A DNA stretch of 64,000 nt from Verrucomicrobiota bacterium. GTDB taxonomy: Bacteria; Verrucomicrobiota; Verrucomicrobiia; Chthoniobacterales; UBA6821. This document shows, piece after piece, positions 26,127-34,392 of this stretch. The position numbers and the translations under genes were made by a program. The stretch covers positions 196,504 through 260,503 of the forward strand of contig JAIOPL010000013.1 of the NCBI GenBank assembly GCA_021413925.1. The letters are read 5' to 3'. Every line of letters starts with the position of its first letter. Positions within the stretch are counted from its first letter, which is position 1. The notes below the pieces were generated by a model, which had not been told where the DNA came from, made no database searches, and worked only from the letters and a program-made list of their open reading frames with translations.

Positions 26127-26213
26127 GTCGCATCCTGCAGACGCGACTTGCTCGACGGAACTTCCCGTTGGACAAATCCCGCCTTAAAAGGAACTCTCTG
26201 CATTTTCCAAACC

Positions 26214-27035
26214 ATGGCCCATAACATTCCACTTGAAGACGGCTTCACCGACATCATCGGCAAGGCTCAACGCGGACAATCCATCACCGACGAGGCTCTC
26301 TCCGGACTCACCGGGATCAGCCTCGGGGTAATCCAATCCCTGAAGGCGGGTGACCTTGACGAAGCCGCCCTCACGAAGGTGGCCGGAGCCTTGGGACTGG
26401 GCGCCAACGCCCTGCTGGCTCTGGCCAAGGGAACCCACCAACCCGCACCGGTCGCCGAACCGGAGGGGCTTGCCTGCTTCAACACGGTCTTCGAGGACAT
26501 GACGGTGAATTCCTATCTCGTCTGGGATCCGGCCACGCGCGAGGCTGCTTTCTTCGATACCGGGGCCGACGGCCAGCCGATGCTTGATTTCGCAGCGGCC
26601 CACGACCTCAAGGTGAAGCAGATCTTCATCACCCACATCCACACGGATCACGTCCTCGACCTCGACAGGTTGCTCGAGAAAACCGGCGCCCATGCCTGGG
26701 TCTGCGTGAAGGAGCCGTTAGCGGGAGCCGAGTCGTTCGAGCCGGGCCGTTCCTTCACGATCGGAAACCTGACCGTGGAAACGCGCGTAACAAGCGGTCA
26801 TGCCGCGGGTGGCGTGACCTTTGTCGTGGGTGGACTTGTCCAACCGGTCGCCATCGTCGGCGACTCGATCTTCGCCGCTTCCATGGGTGGCGGCATGGTA
26901 TCCTACGCCGACGCCGTGCGGAACAACCGGGAGCAGGTGCTGACCCTGCCCGATGCGACCATCCTCTGCTCCGGACACGGCCCCCTCACCACGGTCGGAG
27001 AGCAGAAGACCGCCAATCCGTTTTTCGCAGTCTGA
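26214..27035 (+). CDS. HTH-like domain fused to metallo-beta-lactamase fold hydrolase
   Basis: A 273-residue protein. Residues 1-75 have a helix-turn-helix-like pattern (SITDEALSGLTGISLGVIQSLKAG, then KVAGALGLGANALLAL), as in Xre-type folds. Residues ~85-273 are a glyoxalase II-like metallo-beta-lactamase domain with HIHTDH (first metal motif), SGHAAGG, GDSIF and CSGHGP. This is a probable thioesterase or hydrolase whose N-terminal part could bind DNA or serve only as an oligomerisation domain. The start at 26214 is chosen, since the upstream frame overlaps the end of the lpxA region without similarity. It is followed by a dehydrogenase and a TIM-barrel isomerase. Confidence 0.8.
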   Translation: MAHNIPLEDGFTDIIGKAQRGQSITDEALSGLTGISLGVIQSLKAGDLDEAALTKVAGALGLGANALLALAKGTHQPAPVAEPEGLACFNTVFEDMTVNSYLVWDPATREAAFFDTGADGQPMLDFAAAHDLKVKQIFITHIHTDHVLDLDRLLEKTGAHAWVCVKEPLAGAESFEPGRSFTIGNLTVETRVTSGHAAGGVTFVVGGLVQPVAIVGDSIFAASMGGGMVSYADAVRNNREQVLTLPDATILCSGHGPLTTVGEQKTANPFFAV

Positions 27036-27060
27036 TCACCTCACAACCAACACATATATC

Positions 27061-27951
27061 ATGAGCAAAGAAACCATCGGAGTCGTCGGAGTCGGTCGCA
27101 TGGGCGCCAACATGGCGCGACGCCTCAAGGACCAGGGGTACAGCGTCACAGCCGTCTTTGACAGCTATGCCCCGCTGGCCGTCGAGCTGGCTGCTGAAAT
27201 CGGCGCGGAAGCAGTGGGATCGCTCGCTCGCGTCACGGAACTGGCCAACGTCATCATCACTGTCGTCACCGACGACAAGGCGATGCATGAGATTTTCCAA
27301 CCGCAGGGGGACAGCCTGCTGACGGGGGCGAAGGGGAAGCTCTTCATCAACTGCGCCACCGTCTCCCCCGCCGTGCATCTCGCCGTCGAGGAACTCGCCC
27401 ACAAGGCGGGCGCGGAATCCCTGGAAGCCTGCATGGCCTCCAGCATCACCCAGGCGCGTGAAGGAACCCTCTACCTCATGACCGGCGGCACCGACCAGGC
27501 CTTCCGACGCGCCGAACCGATCCTCAAGGATCTCAGCGTCTCGCTGCGCCACATCGGCGCCACCGGCAAGGCGGCGCAGGTCAAGGCGCTCGTCAACATG
27601 GTCATGAACATCAATACCGCGGGACTCGCCGAGGGACTGGGACTAGGGGAGGCCCTCGGCCTCGACCTGACCATACTGCGAGAGGTCTTCTCCCAGACCG
27701 GCGCGAACTCCCGGGTGCTCGTCACCGATGGCGAGGACATGCAGAACCGCGACCACTCCTGCTTCTTCTCCGGCGCCCATGCCGCGAAAGACAGCGGCAT
27801 CGCCCTGGCCCTGGCCGTGGAAAAGGGACTCACCCTCCCCCTCGCCGAGGCGACCAAGAAGCAGTATGATCGGATGGTCTCCGAGGGCTTCGGCGAGCTC
27901 GATAAATCCGGAGTCGCCGAACTCACCTTCCCGGGCCGCGGCAAACACTGA
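27061..27951 (+). CDS. 3-hydroxyisobutyrate dehydrogenase-family oxidoreductase
   Basis: A 296-residue beta-hydroxyacid dehydrogenase. The N-terminal Rossmann motif is GVVGVGRMGANMARRL. The substrate loop reads CMASSITQAREGTLYLMTGG (the usual D-A-P-V-S-G-G becomes C-M-A-S-S-I-T). The catalytic lysine region is GKAAQVKALVNMVMNINT (K in VKALVN). C-terminal AAKDSGIALAL is typical. Tartronate semialdehyde reductase or glyoxylate reductase are other family members. It may work with the isomerase-like protein encoded 18 bases downstream. Confidence 0.88.
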   Translation: MSKETIGVVGVGRMGANMARRLKDQGYSVTAVFDSYAPLAVELAAEIGAEAVGSLARVTELANVIITVVTDDKAMHEIFQPQGDSLLTGAKGKLFINCATVSPAVHLAVEELAHKAGAESLEACMASSITQAREGTLYLMTGGTDQAFRRAEPILKDLSVSLRHIGATGKAAQVKALVNMVMNINTAGLAEGLGLGEALGLDLTILREVFSQTGANSRVLVTDGEDMQNRDHSCFFSGAHAAKDSGIALALAVEKGLTLPLAEATKKQYDRMVSEGFGELDKSGVAELTFPGRGKH

Positions 27952-27969
27952 AATTCACGGATCACCCCC

Positions 27970-28860
27970 ATGAAAAACAAAAAACCCATGAAAAGAGACA
28001 ATCCCCCGAAGCTCCGCTTTGTGGCCAACACCTGGTCGCTTGTCCAATATCCCAGCGCCAAGAAGGAATGGTCCCTGGAGCGCAAGGTCAAGGCCATCAA
28101 GGAGGCCGGCTTCGACGGCATCACGACTATCTCGACGCCCGAACTCAAAAAACTGGCCGACAAACACGGTCTAATGATCATCGGTTACTTGGCCTCCGCA
28201 AAGGCCGAGGAATTCCGCAAACTGCTCAAGCAGAACGCCGACAACGGCGGCCACTTCATCAATGTCCAGTTGGCCGACGAGGATACCCTCACGCCCGAAG
28301 CCCTCAAGCTGACCCTGCGCCTCATGAAGGAAGCGGAGGCGATCGGCTGCGAACCCTCCGTGGAGATCCACCGCGACACCTGCACGGAAACCCCAGAGAA
28401 AGCCTATGCCTTGGCCGACGGCTACCGGAAGGTTACCGGGAAATACCTCCCGATGACACTCGACTACTCGCATGTCTCGGTGGTCAAGCACCTGCATCCC
28501 GGCAACTACGCAGAGAAGCTGCTCGTCCAGCCTAAGCTGATCCAGCGGGCGGAACTCATCCATCTTCGTCCCTTCAACGGCCACCACTGTCAGATTCCCG
28601 TGACCGACGGGAAGGGAAACCTCACGCCGGAGATCCAGGAATGGCTCCCCTTTGCCGAGGCTCTCTTCCGGGTCTGGCGTCAGGGAAATCAGGCCGGACG
28701 CGAGCTCTATGTCTGCCCGGAGATGGGCCCCATCGCCGGCGGCTACAACCTCCACAGCCTCCCCAACAGCTGGGAGGAGGCGATCGTTCTCAAGGGACTG
28801 ATCGAGAAAGCCTGGAAGGCCTCCGCACTCCCCGAAAAGAAAACCAAAAAGAAGAGTTGA
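27970..28860 (+). CDS. Sugar phosphate isomerase/epimerase-like TIM barrel protein
   Basis: A 296-residue protein of the xylose-isomerase-like TIM-barrel superfamily: RKVKAIKEAGFDGI near the start, a metal-site-like VEIHRDT, DYSHVSVVKH and a late CPEMGP segment. Length fits the family. The substrate is unknown; the preceding dehydrogenase gene suggests a small sugar-acid or hydroxy-acid pathway. A second ATG (MKRDNPPK) is 6 codons in. The Lys-rich C-terminus (EKKTKKKS) is unusual. Confidence 0.75.
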   Translation: MKNKKPMKRDNPPKLRFVANTWSLVQYPSAKKEWSLERKVKAIKEAGFDGITTISTPELKKLADKHGLMIIGYLASAKAEEFRKLLKQNADNGGHFINVQLADEDTLTPEALKLTLRLMKEAEAIGCEPSVEIHRDTCTETPEKAYALADGYRKVTGKYLPMTLDYSHVSVVKHLHPGNYAEKLLVQPKLIQRAELIHLRPFNGHHCQIPVTDGKGNLTPEIQEWLPFAEALFRVWRQGNQAGRELYVCPEMGPIAGGYNLHSLPNSWEEAIVLKGLIEKAWKASALPEKKTKKKS

Positions 28861-28889
28861 TCGCTGCGGCTCGAGCCGCGGTGATCATT

Positions 28890-28930
28890 GAAAAACCGGA
28901 GCTCCGCAATGCGGATGCTCCGGTTTTTTC
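28890..28930. terminator. Strong bidirectional terminator
   Basis: A long hairpin with AAAAACCGGAGC on the left and GCTCCGGTTTTTT on the right, and a second inner stem TCCGC/GCGGA. It lies between the convergent isomerase-like gene and the YdeP-like gene, so it serves both. Confidence 0.92.
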
Positions 28931-28944
28931 GTCGGATCCCTTTC

Positions 28945-31182
28945 TTATCCCTGCTCCCGCTCGAGCGTGATCTCGATGTATTTGGACATCGGGGTGAAGC
29001 TCTTGAGCGCATGGTCGTCGATGCCGACCAAGACGTTGGTTTCCGGAAAATAGGCTGCGGCACATCCGCGCGGGATGGAGTAGGCGACGGGTCTGAAGCC
29101 TGGGGCGCGCCGGACGACTCCGTCCCCCGAATGGCTTCGCAGTGTCACCCTGACGCCCTCATCCAGCCCGAGTCCGCGCATGTCCTCCCCGTTCAGGAAA
29201 ATCACGCGGCGCTCCCCCTCAATCCCGCGGTAGCGGTCGCCGTAGTCGTAAACCGTCGTGTTGTACTGGTTGTGGGAGCGCACCGTCGTGAGACGCAGGC
29301 GCCCGGGAGCGATCGAAAGATCAGGCAGCGGGTTGGCGCTGAAGTTCGCCTTACCGGTTCCGGTCTTCCACTCCCGGTGCGAGGCCGGATTGCGGAGATG
29401 GAAGCCTCCACGCTCCTTGATCCGCGCGTTGTAACCCTCGAAGCCGGGGATCACCGCCTCGATGCGCCCGCGGATGAGATCGTAGTCGCCGACGAGGGAT
29501 TCCCAGTCGACCGGACCGTCCGGGAAGAGGGCGCGGCCGATGCCGGCCACGATGGCGGGCTCCGACCAGAGTTCCGGGGAAGCCGGTTTGTTGATGCCGG
29601 TGGAGGCATGCACCATGCTCATGGAATCCTCCACGGTCACCGACTGCCTGCCGCTTGCCTGATAATCGCCCTCGGAGCGCCCGAGGCAGGGAAGGATCAG
29701 CGCGGACTTGCCGTGGATTACATGACTGCGGTTCAGGTGGGTCGAGACATGGACGGTCATGTCGCAGTTGGAGAGAGCCTTCCATGTCAGGTCGGAGTCG
29801 GGGGTGGCGGAGGCGAAGTTGCCGCCCATACCGAGGAAGAAGCGCGCCTTACCCTCCGCCATCGCCTTGATGGCGTGGATCACGGAATAACCGTGCTTCC
29901 TAGGGGCGGTGAACCCGAAGTTTTTCTCCAGGGCGCCGAGGAAGGACTCGGTCGGGAATTCCGTGATGCCCATCGTTCGGTCGCCCTGGACGTTGCTGTG
30001 CCCGCGGACCGGGCAGGGGCCCGCTCCGGGACGGCCGATGTTCCCCCGCAGCAGCAGGAGGTTGACGATTTCCTGGATGTTGGCCACGCCGTGCCTGTGC
30101 TGGGTGAGTCCCATCGCCCAGCAGCAGATGACGCTCTCCGCCCGGATGTATGTTTCCGCGGCCTCAGAGATCTCCTGGCGACTCAGGCCGCACTGGCCGA
30201 GAAGCTCCTCCCACGAGGTCGACTTCACCATGGCGCGGAACGCGTCAAAACCATGGGTCTGATCCCCGATGAACGCGTGGTCCAGAATGCCGGGTCTTGA
30301 TTCCTCAAGCTCCAGGATATGCTTGATCATGGCCCGGACCGCTGCGAGATCCCCCCCGACGCTCACCTGGTAGTAGCTGGAGCTGATGGGGGTGCTCCGG
30401 TTGAGCAGCATGTCGACGGGATGCTGCGGATGGGTGAAGGCGAGTAGTCCCGATTCCATGAGGGGATTGAAGCTCACGATCTTCGCGCCACGCTTCGAGG
30501 CATGCTGCAGTTCGGTGAGCATGCGCGGGTGATTGGTCCCCGGATTCTGTCCAAAGATGAAGATGGCGTCGGCTTTCTCGAAATCCTCAAGCGAGACCGT
30601 CCCCTTGCCGGTTCCGATCGACTCGCCCATGCCGACACCGCTCGATTCGTGGCACATGTTCGAGCAGTCGGGGAAGTTGTTGGTCCCGTAGAGGCGTCCC
30701 AGCAACTGGTAAAGGAACGCCGCCTCGTTGCTGGTGCGTCCGGAGGTGTAGAAGATCGCCTCGTCGGGTGATCCAAGGCTCCGCAACTGCTCCGCGATCC
30801 GCGAGAAGGCCTCCTCCCAGGTGATCCCGACGTAGTGATCCGTTCCGGAATCGTAGGCCATCGGATGGGTCAGGCGTCCGGTGTTCTCAAGCGTGAAGTC
30901 GTCCCAACCCCTCATCTCGGAGACCGTGTGCCTCGCAAAGAGCGCGGGATCCGCCCGCTTGTGCGTGGTCTCGTAGGTGAGCGCCTTGACGCCGTTCTCG
31001 CAGAACTCCGCCACCGAGTGGTTCTTCGGATCAGGCCATGCGCATCCGGGGCAGTCGAAGCCGCCCGGTTTGTTCATGCGCAGGAGGGTCGCGTTCCCCT
31101 TCAGGAATCCCTCCCTGCGGAGGAAATGCATCGAGGAGTTGAGCGCCCCCCAGCCTCCGGCGGAGTCCTTTGGTTTCGTCAT
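28945..31182 (-). CDS. YdeP/FdhF-like molybdopterin oxidoreductase alpha subunit
   Basis: A 745-residue molybdopterin enzyme of the YdeP-type family (oxidoreductase alpha, formate-dehydrogenase-like). Its signature start is GGWGALNSSMHFLRREGF, then MNKPGGFDCPGCAWPDP. Later conserved parts are FYTSGRTSNEAAFLYQLL, CHESSGVGMGESIGTGKGTV, FIFGQNPGTNHPRML and GLTQHRHGVANIQEIVNLLLLRGNIGRPGAG. The C-terminal domain has VRSHNQYNTTVYD. There is no Tat signal, so it is cytosolic. Its physiological substrate is not established in the family (formate is the usual guess). It is encoded with fdhD and the cofactor genes, and is the only molybdoenzyme in this island. Confidence 0.92.
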   Translation of the reverse strand: MTKPKDSAGGWGALNSSMHFLRREGFLKGNATLLRMNKPGGFDCPGCAWPDPKNHSVAEFCENGVKALTYETTHKRADPALFARHTVSEMRGWDDFTLENTGRLTHPMAYDSGTDHYVGITWEEAFSRIAEQLRSLGSPDEAIFYTSGRTSNEAAFLYQLLGRLYGTNNFPDCSNMCHESSGVGMGESIGTGKGTVSLEDFEKADAIFIFGQNPGTNHPRMLTELQHASKRGAKIVSFNPLMESGLLAFTHPQHPVDMLLNRSTPISSSYYQVSVGGDLAAVRAMIKHILELEESRPGILDHAFIGDQTHGFDAFRAMVKSTSWEELLGQCGLSRQEISEAAETYIRAESVICCWAMGLTQHRHGVANIQEIVNLLLLRGNIGRPGAGPCPVRGHSNVQGDRTMGITEFPTESFLGALEKNFGFTAPRKHGYSVIHAIKAMAEGKARFFLGMGGNFASATPDSDLTWKALSNCDMTVHVSTHLNRSHVIHGKSALILPCLGRSEGDYQASGRQSVTVEDSMSMVHASTGINKPASPELWSEPAIVAGIGRALFPDGPVDWESLVGDYDLIRGRIEAVIPGFEGYNARIKERGGFHLRNPASHREWKTGTGKANFSANPLPDLSIAPGRLRLTTVRSHNQYNTTVYDYGDRYRGIEGERRVIFLNGEDMRGLGLDEGVRVTLRSHSGDGVVRRAPGFRPVAYSIPRGCAAAYFPETNVLVGIDDHALKSFTPMSKYIEITLEREQG

Positions 31183-31204
31183 AGTGTGTCTTTTAAGCGG
31201 TTTC

Positions 31205-32035
31205 TCACCCGGTGGGAAGTTCAGGAATCGAGCGGCGGACCCTTTGAAATCCGCTGTAGAAGGTGGCCCGCCCCTCGCGGCAGAACCCCGCCAGCGTGAT
31301 CCCCCAGCGCCCGGCCGTTTGCACTGCAAGTGAGGAGGGGGCGGAGATCGCCGAGAGGATGGGGATGCCTGCACGGGCGCATTTCTGGACGATCTCGAAG
31401 GAGACCCGTCCGCTTACCGTCAACACGTCGGCCCGCCCGGAGAGGCCGTTCTCCAGAAGGAATCCGATCACCTTGTCGACGGCGTTGTGGCGTCCGATAT
31501 CCTCGAACAGCGCAAGCACCTCCCCTCCCGCCGTGGCGGCCGAAGCGGCATGACTTCCCCCCGTTCCCTGGAAGGTCCGCTGAAGCTGTCCGGCATTCCG
31601 GTGGATTCTTTCCAGATCAGTGGCCGAGACCGACTGCTCCTTCAGCACGGGATACACCCCCTCGAAGAGCCTTCCCGTCGACTCCCTGCCGCAGATGCCG
31701 CAGGAGGAGGTGGAAGCGAGCGTGCGCGGTGCAGCGGTCCGCGCCTGATCCGAGATCCTCACGTTCACCAGCGTCCCGTCCTCCATCTCGGCCTGATCGT
31801 ATGACAGGAACCCTTCGCTGCAAATTCCCTCGGCGTGGAGAAGCCCCCTCACCAGATAACGTTCGGCACCGGGGGTCCTCATAGTCATGGAGAACGCCCG
31901 CCCGTTCACGACGATCTGCAGGGGATGTTCGGTCGTCAGTTCCTCGGCGACCTCCGTCTCTCGTCCTTCCTCCTGACGCAGGGCGCGGCACGGGCTGATG
32001 CCCGGATTTTCCTCCGGATCGGATCGGGTGGCCAT
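31205..32035 (-). CDS. fdhD: Formate dehydrogenase accessory sulfurtransferase FdhD
   Basis: A 276-residue FdhD, which inserts the sulfido ligand into the molybdenum cofactor of formate-dehydrogenase-type enzymes. The sulfur-carrying loop is SSCGICGRES (two cysteines), and the cofactor-binding part shows FEDIGRHNAVDKVIG. It lies 22 bases before the YdeP-like gene, which suggests that enzyme needs sulfuration. Confidence 0.95.
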   Translation of the reverse strand: MATRSDPEENPGISPCRALRQEEGRETEVAEELTTEHPLQIVVNGRAFSMTMRTPGAERYLVRGLLHAEGICSEGFLSYDQAEMEDGTLVNVRISDQARTAAPRTLASTSSCGICGRESTGRLFEGVYPVLKEQSVSATDLERIHRNAGQLQRTFQGTGGSHAASAATAGGEVLALFEDIGRHNAVDKVIGFLLENGLSGRADVLTVSGRVSFEIVQKCARAGIPILSAISAPSSLAVQTAGRWGITLAGFCREGRATFYSGFQRVRRSIPELPTG

Positions 32036-32050
32036 GACCGGAGCGTACGG

Positions 32051-32560
32051 TCAGGACCCTGTGTTTTCCACACCGGAATCGATCATCTCAAGCACCACCG
32101 GTCCGCAACACAGGATCCCATCGTCCAGGATTCTGCAGCGCAATCCTCCCCTGCCGGCAAGAAAAGCGTTGGCCCCCGGTCCGACCGCCTCATCCATCCA
32201 GTAGCAGGGACGGCACTCCTCCATTCCCTCGAAGAGGATTCCCCCGAGGCGGAATTTCCGTCCGATGAGGGTGTTGAGATCCACTCCGGAGAGCAGCACG
32301 TTCCGCCTGAGAACGGAGGGATCGGGAAGCGCGATCCTGAGCGTGCGGCGCATCTCCTCGACAACCTCGAGGGAGAGAAAGGTGATCTGTGTCTTGCCCC
32401 CGGGATTCTCGCCGTGGTAGCGGTCCCCTTCGATCCCTCTTCCGGCATGGCAGAGAACCTCCGCGACACGCCGCACCACGTGACCGAGGCGCCCGAGCCC
32501 GTGACGCCCCTTGAAATCATGGCCGGACGAGATCCAGATATCGTGGAGTTCGACGTTCAC
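32051..32560 (-). CDS. MOSC-domain protein
   Basis: A 169-residue single MOSC domain: GIEGDRYHGE, then SLEVVEEMRRTL, the core RRNVLLSGVDLNTLIGRKFRLG and ECRPCYWMDEA with the conserved cysteine. MOSC proteins handle sulfur or Mo/W cofactor in YiiM, mARC and the C-terminus of Moco sulfurase. In a molybdenum-cofactor operon it probably carries or transfers the cofactor. It sits between fdhD and moaE with short gaps. Confidence 0.88.
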   Translation of the reverse strand: MNVELHDIWISSGHDFKGRHGLGRLGHVVRRVAEVLCHAGRGIEGDRYHGENPGGKTQITFLSLEVVEEMRRTLRIALPDPSVLRRNVLLSGVDLNTLIGRKFRLGGILFEGMEECRPCYWMDEAVGPGANAFLAGRGGLRCRILDDGILCCGPVVLEMIDSGVENTGS

Positions 32561-32575
32561 GGGTGATCCGGGTTT

Positions 32576-33007
32576 TCAGCGGCCGGCATGGTCGCAACCC
32601 GCGATCCAGGACGACTTGCCGTCGGCATAGGTCTCGTGCTTCCAGACCGGCACCCGGTCCTTGATGGCGTCGATCAGTTCGCGGCATGCGGCGAATGCCG
32701 CCTCGCGGTGGGCGGCTGCGGCTCCTACCCAGACGGCGAGATCGCCGGGATGCAGATCGCCGACCGCATGGACGGCGGCAGCCCTCACCCCGTGCTTCCG
32801 GGAGATCTCCGCGACGATGCGCGTCCCCTCCTTCTCAGCCAGTTCGCGGTAGGCCTCATAACGCAGCGCCGTCACGGCGCGGCCGGCGTGGTGGTTGCGC
32901 ACACGCCCCTCGAAGTAGACGAAGCCGCCGCAATCGGGCGAGGCTAGCGCATCACGCAGTGGCGTGATGTCGAGGGGATGCTGACTGATTGAGAAATCTG
33001 CGTTCAC
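32576..33007 (-). CDS. moaE: Molybdopterin synthase catalytic subunit
   Basis: A 143-residue MoaE. It uses thiocarboxylated MoaD to make molybdopterin from cPMP. Conserved parts: GGFVYFEGRVRNHHAGRAV, LRYEAYRELAEKEG, HREAAFAACRELIDAIKDRVPVWKHE (catalytic Lys region). It lies 6 bases after the mobA-moaD fusion, whose C-terminus is its partner. Confidence 0.96.
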   Translation of the reverse strand: MNADFSISQHPLDITPLRDALASPDCGGFVYFEGRVRNHHAGRAVTALRYEAYRELAEKEGTRIVAEISRKHGVRAAAVHAVGDLHPGDLAVWVGAAAAHREAAFAACRELIDAIKDRVPVWKHETYADGKSSWIAGCDHAGR

Positions 33008-33013
33008 GGCGTG

Positions 33014-33892
33014 TCACCCTCCCGAAAAGGGGGGCATGAAGACCACCTTATCACCGGCCTTGAGCGGGTGATCCGGCGGGGCAAACTCATCATTGACCGC
33101 AAAGCGGACACCGGACGTGAAGCCGTCCGTCCCGTCACGCGCGGTCAACTCGGCGAATAACTCCCCGACCGTGCCCGCCGGGGTGACAAGCATCTCCTCA
33201 CTGCGGCCATGTTGTTCGGCGAGAAAGCCGAACCATCCCAAGCGGACTTCCCTGCGCGGAGTCTCTCCGGCGGGTTCCGACGCGGCGGTGCCGGGATCGC
33301 TGAAACGGGTCATCATTTCAAGATCTCGCAGCGTGTTGATGTTTTCCAGCGCGTGACGCGCCGCCGCGGGAAGCTCCAGGAGCCGGGCCCCCTCCTCCGC
33401 CATGATGTGGCGGGGGCAGACATGGCCCCGCGCGACATGCTCCTCAAGGATGGGAAGCGCCGCGGGCTCGTAGATCGCGCAAAGCGGCTCCGGCAATCCG
33501 TCAACGGCACTGGCAAATGCCGTGAACGGCAAGTTGTCCCGACCGGCCAGCAAACGGGAAATCACGTCCGGGTCGACAAACGGCAGGTCGCAGGCAAGGA
33601 CCAGCCAGGCCGCCTCCGGATCGTGCCTCATGGCAGTCAGGATCCCGGCCAAGGGACCGCCGCAGGAGACCGCATCTCGCAGGATCTCCACGGAGCCGCA
33701 ACCCCCCGGTTTTTCCTGACCCTCGCGGAGCGAAAGGAATACCCGAACGCAGCTTCCCTCAAGCAACCGCAGGGCGTTCGCCGCCTGTGTTTGCCCATTC
33801 CCAAGCAGGATCATCGAGGCCTTGTCGCGTCCCATCCGGGTGCTTCTTCCCCCCGCAAGAAGGAGACCTCGGAGCGGCGGCGCCTTCATCAT
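33014..33892 (-). CDS. mobA/moaD: MobA-MoaD fusion (cofactor guanylyltransferase plus sulfur carrier)
   Basis: A 292-residue fusion. The N-terminal ~200 residues are MobA, which adds GMP to the cofactor: GLLLAGGRSTRMGRDKA at the start and VLACDLPFVDPDVI around the metal site. The C-terminal ~80 residues are MoaD, from LGWFGFLAEQHG to the ending PPFSGG with the diglycine tail. The start overlaps the moaC stop by one base (TGATG). MobA acts last and MoaD mid-pathway; their fusion is unusual because MoaD must present a free C-terminus to MoaE, which this order allows. Confidence 0.93.
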   Translation of the reverse strand: MMKAPPLRGLLLAGGRSTRMGRDKASMILLGNGQTQAANALRLLEGSCVRVFLSLREGQEKPGGCGSVEILRDAVSCGGPLAGILTAMRHDPEAAWLVLACDLPFVDPDVISRLLAGRDNLPFTAFASAVDGLPEPLCAIYEPAALPILEEHVARGHVCPRHIMAEEGARLLELPAAARHALENINTLRDLEMMTRFSDPGTAASEPAGETPRREVRLGWFGFLAEQHGRSEEMLVTPAGTVGELFAELTARDGTDGFTSGVRFAVNDEFAPPDHPLKAGDKVVFMPPFSGG

Positions 33893-34392
33893 CAGGCCTG
33901 ATCGGCGATGTAATCCGCTTTCCCACCCCGTTTCTCGAGCAGGCGGACACTCCGGATTTCCATCGCGCTCGAAAAGACCTTGCACATGTCGAAGACGGTT
34001 AGCGCCGCGACTGTCGCGGCGGTGAGGGCCTCCATCTCGACACCTGTCCTTTGAGTCGCCTTCACCGAGGCCTCGATGCGGAGCAGACCTTCCCCGGCGG
34101 CGGCGATCGCGATCTTCACCCCGTCGAGGGGGAGGGTGTGGCAGAAGGGGATCAGCTCCGCGGTCTTCTTGGCGGCCATGGTTCCGGCTATGATTGCGGT
34201 GTGGAACACAGGCCCTTTCGGCACCCGGATCTCCCCGTCTCGGAGTTGGGCCTCCACCTCGGGAGGCAGAGCGATGAGCGCCTCGGCTCGGGCTGATCTG
34301 GCGGTGACCGGCTTGGCCGAGACATCGACCATCATTGGGTTATTGGAGGGGTCGAGATGGCTCCAGTTCGGAGTGGGGGCAGAGGGGTTCAT
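33892..34392 (-). CDS. moaC: Cyclic pyranopterin monophosphate synthase
   Basis: A 166-residue MoaC, forming cPMP from the MoaA product. Conserved: MVDVSAKPVTARSARAEA near the start, KGPVFHTAIIAGTMAAKKTAELIPFCHTLPL in the middle, VKATQRTGVEMEALTA and FDMCKVFSSAMEI. The ATG at 34392 overlaps the moeA stop as ATGA, and is preferred over an ATG four codons earlier. Confidence 0.96.
   Translation of the reverse strand: MNPSAPTPNWSHLDPSNNPMMVDVSAKPVTARSARAEALIALPPEVEAQLRDGEIRVPKGPVFHTAIIAGTMAAKKTAELIPFCHTLPLDGVKIAIAAAGEGLLRIEASVKATQRTGVEMEALTAATVAALTVFDMCKVFSSAMEIRSVRLLEKRGGKADYIADQA

Noticed and set aside
28888..30300. Long plus-strand open frame (470 codons) opposite the YdeP-like gene
   Set aside because: Antisense shadow of a well-supported molybdoenzyme; its translation has no family-like motifs and the high GC makes such frames common.
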